Shown here in pieces: positions 31,290-39,759 of a stretch of DNA of 64,000 bases. The notes beneath the pieces were generated by a model. It searched no databases, was not told the DNA's origin, and was given only the letters and a program-made list of their open reading frames with translations. Each line of letters starts with the position of its first letter. Within the stretch, counting starts at the first letter, position 1. Made by a program: the position numbers and the translations under genes. The DNA lies in the NCBI GenBank assembly GCA_964415675.1, contig CAYQBG010000003.1, positions 62,001 to 126,000 on the forward strand, given 5' to 3'. This DNA comes from UBA5336 sp964415675 (GTDB taxonomy: Bacteria; Pseudomonadota; Alphaproteobacteria; Caulobacterales; Hyphomonadaceae).

Positions 31290-33034
31290 TGGGCCATCCA
31301 GTCGACGATCTCGTCTATGACCTGCTCGTTGGCCACTTCCACCCCAGGCATCGCCGTGCCCGGCGCAAAGCCTGAGGGATCGGTGAGATAAGCCTTGAGG
31401 TTCTCGCGTGTCCACCGGCCGGGCCGGCCGGCAAGCGCATCGGAATAGCCCGCAAAATCCGTCTCTGCGATCGGGTCACCATAAAGCCGGTTGAGGCTGG
31501 GCGCCCCACCATGGTCGCCGACCTCCAGCGAGTGACATTCAGTGCAGCGCGCCATCGCCGTTTCGACCTGGGTTTTCAGGCGCGCAGGGATCGCGCGGTT
31601 TTCCAGATATTCGGCGAACAGCCGGGCTTCCTGCGCCTGATCCACCGCAGAGAAGAAGATCAGTTCCTGATTGTCGGTCCAGATCACGAGCCGGCCATCG
31701 CTGTGCTGGTGAATGTCGCGCGTGCGGATATCGAGCGGGATGCGCTCATTATAGAGCACTCTGTCGTTCTGGATGCGCACACGGTGCAAGGCGCGGTCAT
31801 TCAGGCTGGCGAAAAGGAAGTCGCCTTCCCAGGCCGGATCGAAGCCGGAGACCTGTGTCAGCCCCGAAACAGCCACTGAGGGCACCCAGGCCATCAGGGG
31901 CGGTTCGAACGTCTCATGGCGGCCATAGGACAGGGTGTTCGGCATGGGCGTGCCCGAATAGGCCGTGCCGAGCGTTTCCAGCGGCCAGCCATAATTGGCG
32001 CCGTCGATGATCCGGTTGAACTCATCCCCGCCGCGCGGGCCATGTTCGGCGATATAGATGTCGCCGTCCCGGCTGCGGACAATGCCCTGCATATTGCGAT
32101 GGCCCATGGAGACGATGCGGCCCTCGCCGGTGTCCAGATCGATGGCGAGCACCTTGCCATATTCCGCCGCCGGATCCTGGGCAATCGGCGCGCCGGGCCC
32201 GCGCATGCCGTCGAAATGATAGTCTCCGCTGGTCAGATACAGCGTCGATGGCGGCGCGAACGCGAGCTTGCCGCCAGCCATCTGGCCTTCGACAGCCAGA
32301 TGACGCTCTTTAAGCGCCAGGCAGGGCGAGGTGCGGTAGAGGATCTCCCAGTCGCCCGGGCCAGCCTCGACCTCGTCTATGGAGACCGTCTCGCGGGGAA
32401 GCTCCAGCTTTGCCAGCGTGTTCGTCGTGCAGCGTTCCTCGCCATGAAACTCGGAATAGGATACGATGAAGCCGCGACCCACCGGGCCGTCATAGTGCAG
32501 GATATCATTGTAACGAAGATAGCCGAGATGGAAGGCGAGTCGATCGCCCTCCGCATCGGCAAGCGCGAGATAGGCCGCTCGGCCATTGTCCGGTGCCGTG
32601 ACACCTGTCTTGCGGATCTCGCTGCCCGAGCGCGCAGCAAAGATCTCTCCTGTATAGGGAAGCAGCAGCACATCCTCGCCGAATGAGGTCAGCCCGCCGC
32701 CTTTCTCATAAAGGCCGACATCGCGGCGTCCGCCCAGACCGGTCGGCACCACACCGACATCCGATTGCAGGCCGACCAGGATTGACGCATATCGCTGAGG
32801 CTCCACGGGCGGAGGGTCGGCCGGCGTGAAAGGTTGTGTAAGCTTGCGCTCGGCCTTGCGGATGATATCGGCTGGAAAGATGTTCCGTTCAGCCGATGAG
32901 AAGCCCAGATAATAGATCAGCCCTGCAATGGCGCCGCCTGCCGCCAGGAAGGCGGCCCAATGCGCCCAGCCAGGCAGGCTCTGCCAGACATTGACCAGGC
33001 TGGTGGCCACACTCTTTCTCACCGTGTCAGTCAT
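31271..33034 (-). CDS. membrane-anchored PQQ-dependent sugar dehydrogenase with C-terminal cytochrome c domain
   Basis: 587 aa. A transmembrane helix at about residues 24-44 anchors the protein. Residues about 85-480 form a six-bladed glucose/sorbosone dehydrogenase-type propeller (HRNMQGIVRSRDGDIYIAEHGPRGGDEFNRI, ANYGWP). The C-terminal 95 residues are a cytochrome c domain with CTECH (497-501) and a likely distal Met562 in GTAMPG. Substrate electrons would pass from PQQ to heme in the periplasm. PQQ synthesis genes are not in the window. The 3' end overlaps the MFS gene by 19 nt. Confidence 0.85.
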   Translation of the reverse strand: MTDTVRKSVATSLVNVWQSLPGWAHWAAFLAAGGAIAGLIYYLGFSSAERNIFPADIIRKAERKLTQPFTPADPPPVEPQRYASILVGLQSDVGVVPTGLGGRRDVGLYEKGGGLTSFGEDVLLLPYTGEIFAARSGSEIRKTGVTAPDNGRAAYLALADAEGDRLAFHLGYLRYNDILHYDGPVGRGFIVSYSEFHGEERCTTNTLAKLELPRETVSIDEVEAGPGDWEILYRTSPCLALKERHLAVEGQMAGGKLAFAPPSTLYLTSGDYHFDGMRGPGAPIAQDPAAEYGKVLAIDLDTGEGRIVSMGHRNMQGIVRSRDGDIYIAEHGPRGGDEFNRIIDGANYGWPLETLGTAYSGTPMPNTLSYGRHETFEPPLMAWVPSVAVSGLTQVSGFDPAWEGDFLFASLNDRALHRVRIQNDRVLYNERIPLDIRTRDIHQHSDGRLVIWTDNQELIFFSAVDQAQEARLFAEYLENRAIPARLKTQVETAMARCTECHSLEVGDHGGAPSLNRLYGDPIAETDFAGYSDALAGRPGRWTRENLKAYLTDPSGFAPGTAMPGVEVANEQVIDEIVDWMAHQDATF

Positions 33035-33079
33035 GACTTACCCGTTCTGTCCGTCCCCATCTCACTGTTCTGTGCAATT

Positions 33080-34732
33080 TCAGGGCCGGGCTTGCGGGTC
33101 CGGACCGCAAGGTTGGAGCCGGCGCTGGGGCACGCGATAGACACCCACAGGGCCGGGCATGAAATGCGCGCAGACCGGCTCTGCTGTTCCATATTCGGCA
33201 AACACGGCCTTGAATGGCTCAGCGGCTCCGCTATCGGGCTTTCGAAGTGTGAGCCATGACACATCGGCCCTGGCCATCATCGCCTCCATGCGTGCGGCAT
33301 CGGCGGGATCCAGGCGCGGAGAATAATAGTCTGCCCCCGGCTGGAAGGGTCGGCGCACTTCGGGGATGCGCAGCCCCCCCGACAGCGCAGTGACCCTGAT
33401 ATCCGTCCTGCCCAGTTTTTCGAGATAGTAGCTGATAATGATGTCTCCACTGGCACTGGTGAAGACATGGGTGTTGGCGGGGCTGTGCCGGGCAATCATG
33501 TCGGCTACTTCGCGCCAGGGTTCCTTTCGGGTAATTTCTGGCCTCGCAGCATGATAGGCCACGGCGCCGCTCGAGAACACAAGCACCATGACCGCCGCCA
33601 CACTGTTGCGAATGCGCCCGGCTGGAAAGGCGAGCGGCGCCATCGCACTCAGGACAATCCAACCGATCTGGGTGGGCAATATGATGCGCTGCAGGAAGAC
33701 CGGACGCGACAGATAGGTCACGAGAAGAAACAGGCCGAACGCGCCGATTGAAAGGGCCAGCATCAGCGCGGCATTCGACCGCACAAGCCTGTCCCGGCTC
33801 GTCCAGGCATAGGCAAGACCGAGCAACGGCCAGGGGGCGAAGATCAGGAGCCTGAGCAAGAGGTCGGCCCGCCAGCTATCGAGCGCGTAAGAGGCCCCGT
33901 AGATGATCGACACCGCATCCATCGCATCAGCAAGACTCGGCGCGACGATCCAGAAATCGTTCGATCCGGGAACCGCATAGGCAAGGAATATCCACAGCGC
34001 CGGTGCGGCGGGAATGAGAAAAGCTGCCGCGCTGATCAGGTACCGGGTGAGAATATCCAGGCGGGCCCGGCCGAGCGCCAGCCAGATCGCGACATGGCTA
34101 AGGCCTGAGAAGGCCAACAGGAGCATTGAGGAATAGTGGCTCCAGAATGTCAGCGCGGCGCCAAGACCAAGCATCAACCAGGGCCAGGAAACCAGCGGAT
34201 ATCCCCCGATTTCCCGCTTGTCGACGAGTTCCCGGACAATTCGCGCCGATGCTGCGGTGACAATGGAGAAGCTGAGGACCAGCAAGGCATAGGTGCGCGC
34301 CTCCTGCGAATACTGGATTTCCGCAAAGCATAGCGCAAACAGTGTCGCGGCCACGAGACCGGTGACATGCCCGTTTTGCCCGGTCACGCTCCAGCGCGCG
34401 GTCAGATACACGAAGGGAATCGTCGCGACATTGATCAGGCTCGACAACAGGCGGATCGAAGTCACGCTCTCGCCGAACAGATCGACCCAGATATGAAGTA
34501 CAAGATAGTATAAAGGGGGATTGAACTCGGTGAGCGCAATATCGCCTACAAGGTCGCCATAGGACTGGCGCGCGAACCAGAGACTGTACGCCTCGTCAAT
34601 CCAGAGCGATTCCCGCTCAATGCCGACAAGGCGGATGACAAGCGCCAGGACCATGACAAGCGCCACCATGGTGATAGCCGAGACATCGCGCTTTCCGGCC
34701 GCGCCAATCCTTGGTGTCAGGCCAATAGCCAT
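33080..34732 (-). CDS. GT-C family glycosyltransferase (ArnT/PMT-like, GT39 type)
   Basis: 550 aa from the ATG at 34732. The first loop motif WIDEAYSLWFARQ carries the catalytic-type aspartate-glutamate pair of GT-C enzymes, followed by FNPPLYYLVLHIW and ten or more transmembrane helices, then a soluble C-terminal domain of about 130 residues (PWREVADMIARHSPANTHVFT). Such enzymes use polyprenyl-phosphate sugars to modify lipids or proteins on the periplasmic side. It lies 135 nt downstream of topA on the same strand, with no clear terminator between them. Acceptor unknown. Confidence 0.8.
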   Translation of the reverse strand: MAIGLTPRIGAAGKRDVSAITMVALVMVLALVIRLVGIERESLWIDEAYSLWFARQSYGDLVGDIALTEFNPPLYYLVLHIWVDLFGESVTSIRLLSSLINVATIPFVYLTARWSVTGQNGHVTGLVAATLFALCFAEIQYSQEARTYALLVLSFSIVTAASARIVRELVDKREIGGYPLVSWPWLMLGLGAALTFWSHYSSMLLLAFSGLSHVAIWLALGRARLDILTRYLISAAAFLIPAAPALWIFLAYAVPGSNDFWIVAPSLADAMDAVSIIYGASYALDSWRADLLLRLLIFAPWPLLGLAYAWTSRDRLVRSNAALMLALSIGAFGLFLLVTYLSRPVFLQRIILPTQIGWIVLSAMAPLAFPAGRIRNSVAAVMVLVFSSGAVAYHAARPEITRKEPWREVADMIARHSPANTHVFTSASGDIIISYYLEKLGRTDIRVTALSGGLRIPEVRRPFQPGADYYSPRLDPADAARMEAMMARADVSWLTLRKPDSGAAEPFKAVFAEYGTAEPVCAHFMPGPVGVYRVPQRRLQPCGPDPQARP

Positions 34733-34867
34733 TTGCCCTGCGTCCCCGATCTCCCGCGCCACAAAGGGACACGGATGAACAGGAATGACGACCAGAGCCA
34801 AATTTTTTCAAGAAGATTCTCTCTTGAGGAGAGCAACCTCAAGGTCAATTAGGCTTCTTTACCTTGT

Positions 34868-37438
34868 TCAATTCTGTTTTCCCGCTGAAGATTTCCGCTT
34901 CGGCTTGGCCGAAGTCTTCGATTTCGACTTGGGCTTGGTCTTGCTCTTCTTGGCGCGGGCCGCGATAAGTTCTGCAGCCTGCTCCAAGGTGACCTCCTGG
35001 GGCGAGACATCCTTGGGCAGCGTGGCGTTGGTCTTTCCGTGTTTCACATAAGGCCCATAGCGGCCCTCATGGACCGTGACCGCGCCGCCTTCGCCGGGAT
35101 GTTCGCCAAGCTCGCGCAGGGGCTTGGCCGCTGCACCCCGCCCGCCGCGCGGATTGGCCCGTTTCTCGGCAATCAGGCTGACAGCTCGATTGAGGCCAAT
35201 CTCGAACACATCCGACACGCCCGGCAGGTTCGCATAGGTCTTCTGGTGCTGCACATAAGGACCATACCGGCCGATATTGGCCAGGATCGGCTCGCCATCC
35301 TCGGGATGCGCGCCCACCTCGCGCGGCAATGACAAGAGCATCAGCGCCTTGTCGAGATCGACATCGGACACTTCCCAACCCTTCGGGATGGAGGCGCGTT
35401 TCGGCTTTTCGCCGTCATCGCCCTCGCCAAGCTGCAAATAGGGGCCGAACCGGCCAGACCGCAGCGTGATTGCGAGGCCCGTTTCAGGATCGCGCCCAAG
35501 CTCCTCGCCATCGGGACTGATCGTCTGCTCGCCTTCATCTTCGACGGAAAAGGCCCGGGTGAACTTGCAGTCGGGATAGCGCGAACACCCGACAAAGGCG
35601 CCATGACGACCGAGCTTGAGGCTCAGCTCACCTTCCGCACAGAGCGGGCAGAGCCTCGGATTCTCGCGAAGATTGCCCTCTCCATCAACGGCGGGGAAAA
35701 CATACGGCCCCAGCGTCTCGTTCAGGGCGTCGAGCACCTGGGAGACGCGCAGCTCTTTTGTCTCGCCGACCTGCGACTGGAACTCCTTCCAGAAATCGCG
35801 GAGAAAGGCTTTCCAGTCGAGTTTCCCGTCAGAGATCACATCGAGCTTTTCTTCCAGGTCGGCGGTGAAATCATATTCAACATAGCGCCGGAAGAAATTC
35901 TCCAGAAAGGCCGTGACCAGCCGGCCCTTGTCTTCGGGAATGAACCGTTTGCTGTCGAGCCGGACATAGTCGCGATCCTGCAGGACCGAGATGATCGAGG
36001 CATAGGTTGAGGGCCGTCCGATGCCGAGCTCTTCCAGCCGCTTGACCAGCGAAGCTTCCGTAAAGCGGGGTGGCGGCTCAGTGAAATGCTGCGAGCTGGC
36101 CGCTTTCAGAAGGTCGGCATGCTCGCCCTCGCGCAGCTTTGGAAGGCGCTTGTCATTCTCGTCCTCGGAGTCCTCGTCGCGCCCTTCGGTGTAGAGCTTG
36201 ATGAAGCCATCGAAGACCAGCACCTGGCCTGAGGCGCGCAGGCCGGCCCGCTGGTCTGCCGATTTCAGGTCGATCGTGGTGCGCTCGAACTCCGCCGGCA
36301 TCATCTGGCTGGCCGTGGCCCGTTTCCAGATCAGCGCATAGAGCTTCCACTCATCCTCTCGACCGGAATATTTGTCAGGATGAAGCGAGAAATCTGTCGG
36401 CCGGATGGCCTCGTGAGCTTCCTGCGCGTTTTTCTGTTTCGATGCATAACGCCGCGGCTTTTCCGGCAGGTATTGTGCACCATAGGAGGAGTGGATCTGG
36501 TCGCGCGCGGCGTGATAGGCCTCCTCGGCCATATTGACGCCATCGGTTCGCATATAGGTAATGCGGCCTTCCTCATAGAGTTTCTGCGCCGCCTGCATGG
36601 TCCTTTTGGCGGTGAAACCGAGCCGGCGTGAGGCATCCTGCTGAAGGGTGGAGGTGATGAAGGGGGGCGGCGGATTGCGCTTGACCGGCTTGGCCTCAAC
36701 CGAGGCGACCGTGTAGCCGCCGACCCGGACCGCTTCCAGCGCGCCCTCGGCAGCGCCGGCATCCGGCAGGTCGAATTTCTTCAGCGTCTTGCCATCAAGC
36801 GAATGCAGGCGGGCCTCGAAACCGGTCCCGTCCGGCGCGCGCATGTCCGCCTTGACCTGCCAGTATTCCTGCGGCTTGAACGTCTCGATCTCCAGCTCGC
36901 GCTCGCAGATCAGCCGCAGGGCCACAGACTGGACCCGGCCGGCCGAGCGCGAACCCGGCAGCTTGCGCCAGAGCACGGGCGAGAGGTTGAAACCGACGAG
37001 GTAATCGAGCGCGCGGCGCGCCAGATAAGCCTCGACAAGTTCGTCATCGAGCTGGCGCGGCTGCTCCATCGCCTGCGTGACGGCAGACTTGGTGATCGCG
37101 TTGAAGACCACCCGTTCGACATCGACATCCTTTAGCGCGCGGCGCTTTTTCAGGACTTCGAGCAGGTGCCAGGAGATCGCTTCGCCCTCGCGATCAGGGT
37201 CAGTCGCGAGGATCAGCTTTTCCGCGCCCTTCACCGCCTCGGCGATCTCGCGGATCCGGGCATTCGACTTGCTGTCGGCCTCCCAGATCATTTCGAAATC
37301 ATTTTCCGGATCGACAGAGCCGTCCTTGGACGGAAGATCGCGGATATGCCCGTAGGATGCGAGCACATGATAGTCCTTGCCGAGATATTTGTTGATGGTC
37401 TTGGCCTTGGCCGGGCTCTCGACGACGACAACTTTCAT
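34868..37438 (-). CDS. topA: DNA topoisomerase I
   Basis: 856 aa from the ATG at 37438. The TOPRIM domain has E7 in VVVESPAKAKTI and the DxD motif ATDPDREGEA (residues 78-87); the nicking tyrosine is Y295 in GRITYMRTDG. A four-cysteine zinc finger (CPLCAEGEL...GCSRYPDC) follows near residue 590-620, then three C-terminal repeats with GRFGPYL, GRYGPYVQ and GRYGPYVK, and a Lys/Ser-rich tail. It relaxes negative supercoils behind polymerases. In alphaproteobacteria topA usually follows dprA; here the upstream neighbour is the Cys-rich exported protein, on the same strand. Confidence 0.97.
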   Translation of the reverse strand: MKVVVVESPAKAKTINKYLGKDYHVLASYGHIRDLPSKDGSVDPENDFEMIWEADSKSNARIREIAEAVKGAEKLILATDPDREGEAISWHLLEVLKKRRALKDVDVERVVFNAITKSAVTQAMEQPRQLDDELVEAYLARRALDYLVGFNLSPVLWRKLPGSRSAGRVQSVALRLICERELEIETFKPQEYWQVKADMRAPDGTGFEARLHSLDGKTLKKFDLPDAGAAEGALEAVRVGGYTVASVEAKPVKRNPPPPFITSTLQQDASRRLGFTAKRTMQAAQKLYEEGRITYMRTDGVNMAEEAYHAARDQIHSSYGAQYLPEKPRRYASKQKNAQEAHEAIRPTDFSLHPDKYSGREDEWKLYALIWKRATASQMMPAEFERTTIDLKSADQRAGLRASGQVLVFDGFIKLYTEGRDEDSEDENDKRLPKLREGEHADLLKAASSQHFTEPPPRFTEASLVKRLEELGIGRPSTYASIISVLQDRDYVRLDSKRFIPEDKGRLVTAFLENFFRRYVEYDFTADLEEKLDVISDGKLDWKAFLRDFWKEFQSQVGETKELRVSQVLDALNETLGPYVFPAVDGEGNLRENPRLCPLCAEGELSLKLGRHGAFVGCSRYPDCKFTRAFSVEDEGEQTISPDGEELGRDPETGLAITLRSGRFGPYLQLGEGDDGEKPKRASIPKGWEVSDVDLDKALMLLSLPREVGAHPEDGEPILANIGRYGPYVQHQKTYANLPGVSDVFEIGLNRAVSLIAEKRANPRGGRGAAAKPLRELGEHPGEGGAVTVHEGRYGPYVKHGKTNATLPKDVSPQEVTLEQAAELIAARAKKSKTKPKSKSKTSAKPKRKSSAGKQN

Positions 37439-37564
37439 GGGCGTGGCACACCTTTCGCGGGTGGCTGTTTCAAGGTGGCGGAAAGTGGGAGAGCAAATGC
37501 ACCAAGTCAAGCCGTCCCGCAGCGCAAGGCGGCAGGACGGCAATCATGCACGACCCGGTCGCGA

Positions 37565-38425
37565 TCAGAAGGAGACCAGTTCGAAGGCCTCGTATTCGTC
37601 AATTGACAACACGCTGCGCGCCGTGGCCGAGCCCATTGCATTACGAACCGCCTCTGACAGGTTGATCCCGTCCTCGGCCTCCGCCACGCCAAGCAGGACC
37701 ACCCGGCGCTGCGGAGAGGTCGTGCTTCCGGTACAGGTGTCGGCCCTCATGCATGGCGTGTCGGCCGTGAATTCGCCCAGCGTGAGCCCATAGAGCTCCG
37801 GCGGGTTCTGCTCAGCACAAAAGCCCGACAGGCGTTTCATTTCTTCGCCCAGCGTACCGGCGCGGCGCTGCGACAACACCCGGTTTGCAGACACTTCGCC
37901 TTCGAATGAGGCAGCGCCCAGCGCGACGGCGGCGTCGCCCTCACAGAACTCGCCGAGGAACATCGGACGGCCAAAAATGTAAGAAAACTGCGCTGGCTGG
38001 CCATTTTCCTGTTCTATCTCGCGCGCCGACGCGAAGGCCCAGGAGAAGCGGTCTTCCAGCACGTAAATCCGCATATCGGCCCGACGCCCGGCGCTGTCGG
38101 CGCCGCTGAACAGGGCGGTGCGCTGCCAGACGCCTTCATCAATCTCCTCGAAAACCGGCGCGGTCGCCGAGCAGGGCGTCGCCCCCTCGCCCAGAACCAG
38201 CCGGTCCCAGGCGGCAGAGCGGGCATAACTGGCATCCAGCGTTTCATGGCCTTCGCCGCGCCCATCATCATCGCCGGTGCAGATCACCTTGCCGGTGCCG
38301 CGCTCGATGCCGAACGTCCCGGCCTGATTTAATGTCCCGGCCTGATTTCCTGTCTGGGCGGTCGCCGGCGCGGCGTAGGCACAGGCCAGCATCGCAGCAG
38401 CAGCGCAAAGCACATATTGTTTCAT
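37565..38425 (-). CDS. exported protein of unknown function
   Basis: 286 aa from the ATG at 38425 (AGGGGG upstream), with a signal peptide ending about ATAQ. The mature part begins with a duplicated hexapeptide (NQAGTL, NQAGTF) encoded by an 18-nt tandem repeat. The rest contains eight or so cysteines, among them KVICTGDD, TPCSATA, EFCEGD, GFCAEQ and the pair PCMRADTCTG, which suggests disulfides in the periplasm. No family recognised. The 126 nt after the gene up to topA on the left and the 52 nt on the right hold nothing more. Confidence 0.7.
   Translation of the reverse strand: MKQYVLCAAAAMLACAYAAPATAQTGNQAGTLNQAGTFGIERGTGKVICTGDDDGRGEGHETLDASYARSAAWDRLVLGEGATPCSATAPVFEEIDEGVWQRTALFSGADSAGRRADMRIYVLEDRFSWAFASAREIEQENGQPAQFSYIFGRPMFLGEFCEGDAAVALGAASFEGEVSANRVLSQRRAGTLGEEMKRLSGFCAEQNPPELYGLTLGEFTADTPCMRADTCTGSTTSPQRRVVLLGVAEAEDGINLSEAVRNAMGSATARSVLSIDEYEAFELVSF
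38316..38348 (-). repeat. two copies of an 18-nt tandem repeat inside the Cys-rich exported protein
   Basis: GTCCCGGCCTGATTT occurs at 38316-38330 and again at 38334-38348, an 18-nt period. It encodes two consecutive NQAGT units just after the signal peptide. Copy number could vary by slippage without changing the frame. Confidence 0.7.
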
Positions 38426-38477
38426 GAAGAGCCCCCTGTGGCAGTACAGCGCCATTGAGCCTAAACTTTACAAGCGA

Positions 38478-39635
38478 TCAACTGAAAAGCGGCTGCAGGA
38501 CTGAAATCGCACGCAGCGCTTCTTCCCGGTCAGTCTGCTGGCTGTCGGAGCCATAGCCGTAATCGTCATTGTCGCCAGTATACTGGACGATGACCCCGTC
38601 GCGGCGCGAATAGGCGGAAACCTGCCGGTAATAAACGCCATAGCGCGCTTCCGGCTGGGCTGGAAACCAGTTGATCTGGCCGCGTACAGGCACGAGCCCC
38701 TGATCGCCAACCAGAGCCTTGGCGCCATAACCCGTGCAATTGACGATCACCGGTTCATCGAGCGCCATGAGCGATGTCCGGGCCGGGAAGCGCCGGCGAA
38801 ACATTCGCCCGCCATGGCTGAGAAAGTCTGCCTTCAGCCGTTCGGAATATCGCGTGACATTAAACACCATTCGCTGCCCGCTGCGCACCCGGTGCACGTC
38901 AAAGGGGTGCCGGCCCGGCCCGGGACTCCGACGGGGCGTCTTGAGATCAGACAGGCGCCGGCCGAGATGCAGGAAATCATGGCTCGGCGCCAGGCGCGGC
39001 GCCCGGTTTTCGTCGAATAGTGAATACTGCCGGACATATTCCACCGGGTCGCCGAGCCGCCCGACAAATCTGCGATGGGTCGCGAAAGAAGCCCGCGCCC
39101 ATCGCTCCCAATTGGTGGCGAACGCCTCCGGGGCAGCGCTTGCAAGCGCGATGCGGCTGGACGGGGACCAGACTCCCGTAGCCTTTGCCGAGCCGGTCTC
39201 GGATGGAAATTCGCTCGCATAGATCGTGACTGGAACGCCATGTTCGACGAGGCGCAATGCCGTTGTCAGCCCGATCACGCCGGCACCGATTACCGCGATC
39301 GCCGCCGGCCGGTCGCCCTGGAGCGCGAGGGCAGCGGCCTCTTCGGCGCAGCCCCAGGACAGCGACCAGCCCGCCCCACCATGTCCGTAATTATGCACAA
39401 GCCGCTTGTCGCCGAATGGTTCGGCCTCGATTCGCGGCCCGGCCGGGCGAAACGGCCGGGTACACACGGTCATCCTCACCAGCCGGTCTGCGCTCAGCTT
39501 CAGGGGGCGAAACGGGGTCGGCGGGGCAAAACCCGCCCGCATCTGGGATGCAGATGTCTCAGGAAGGGCCGTGGTGCAACCCGCTGTGAGCGAGGCGGCG
39601 CCAAACATCATCATCTGCCGGCGGCTGAAAGACAT
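38478..39635 (-). CDS. Tat-exported lipoprotein, circularly permuted D-amino-acid oxidase-family FAD enzyme
   Basis: 385 aa. The leader SRRQMMMFGAASLTAGC joins a twin-arginine motif with a lipobox (Cys20). Residues 50-105 hold RPFRPAGPRIE and HNYGHGGAGWSLSWG, which in ordinary D-amino-acid/D-aspartate oxidases form the extreme C-terminus. The FAD Rossmann motif IAVIGAGVIGL follows at 113-123, where ordinary enzymes begin. The chain ends (VQYTGDNDD...AISVLQP) exactly where the C-terminal block would normally start. The fold should therefore be complete but reordered. Oxidation of D-amino acids outside the membrane is inferred from the family. Confidence 0.8.
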   Translation of the reverse strand: MSFSRRQMMMFGAASLTAGCTTALPETSASQMRAGFAPPTPFRPLKLSADRLVRMTVCTRPFRPAGPRIEAEPFGDKRLVHNYGHGGAGWSLSWGCAEEAAALALQGDRPAAIAVIGAGVIGLTTALRLVEHGVPVTIYASEFPSETGSAKATGVWSPSSRIALASAAPEAFATNWERWARASFATHRRFVGRLGDPVEYVRQYSLFDENRAPRLAPSHDFLHLGRRLSDLKTPRRSPGPGRHPFDVHRVRSGQRMVFNVTRYSERLKADFLSHGGRMFRRRFPARTSLMALDEPVIVNCTGYGAKALVGDQGLVPVRGQINWFPAQPEARYGVYYRQVSAYSRRDGVIVQYTGDNDDYGYGSDSQQTDREEALRAISVLQPLFS

Positions 39636-39759
39636 GGTCGCGCGGGGTTCCCCTTTAGACTTCCCGGAAAGGACTATCTTGCCGGAGCGGACCTGTCATG
39701 TCTTCACTCGCATGCATTCATCCCCTATCCCCCTATCCTCAGACCCGAGGACATCCGCC

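Noticed and set aside
34733..34867. terminator between topA and the glycosyltransferase
   Set aside because: A weak TCAAGA/TCTTGA stem is followed by A-run rather than U-run on the coding strand.
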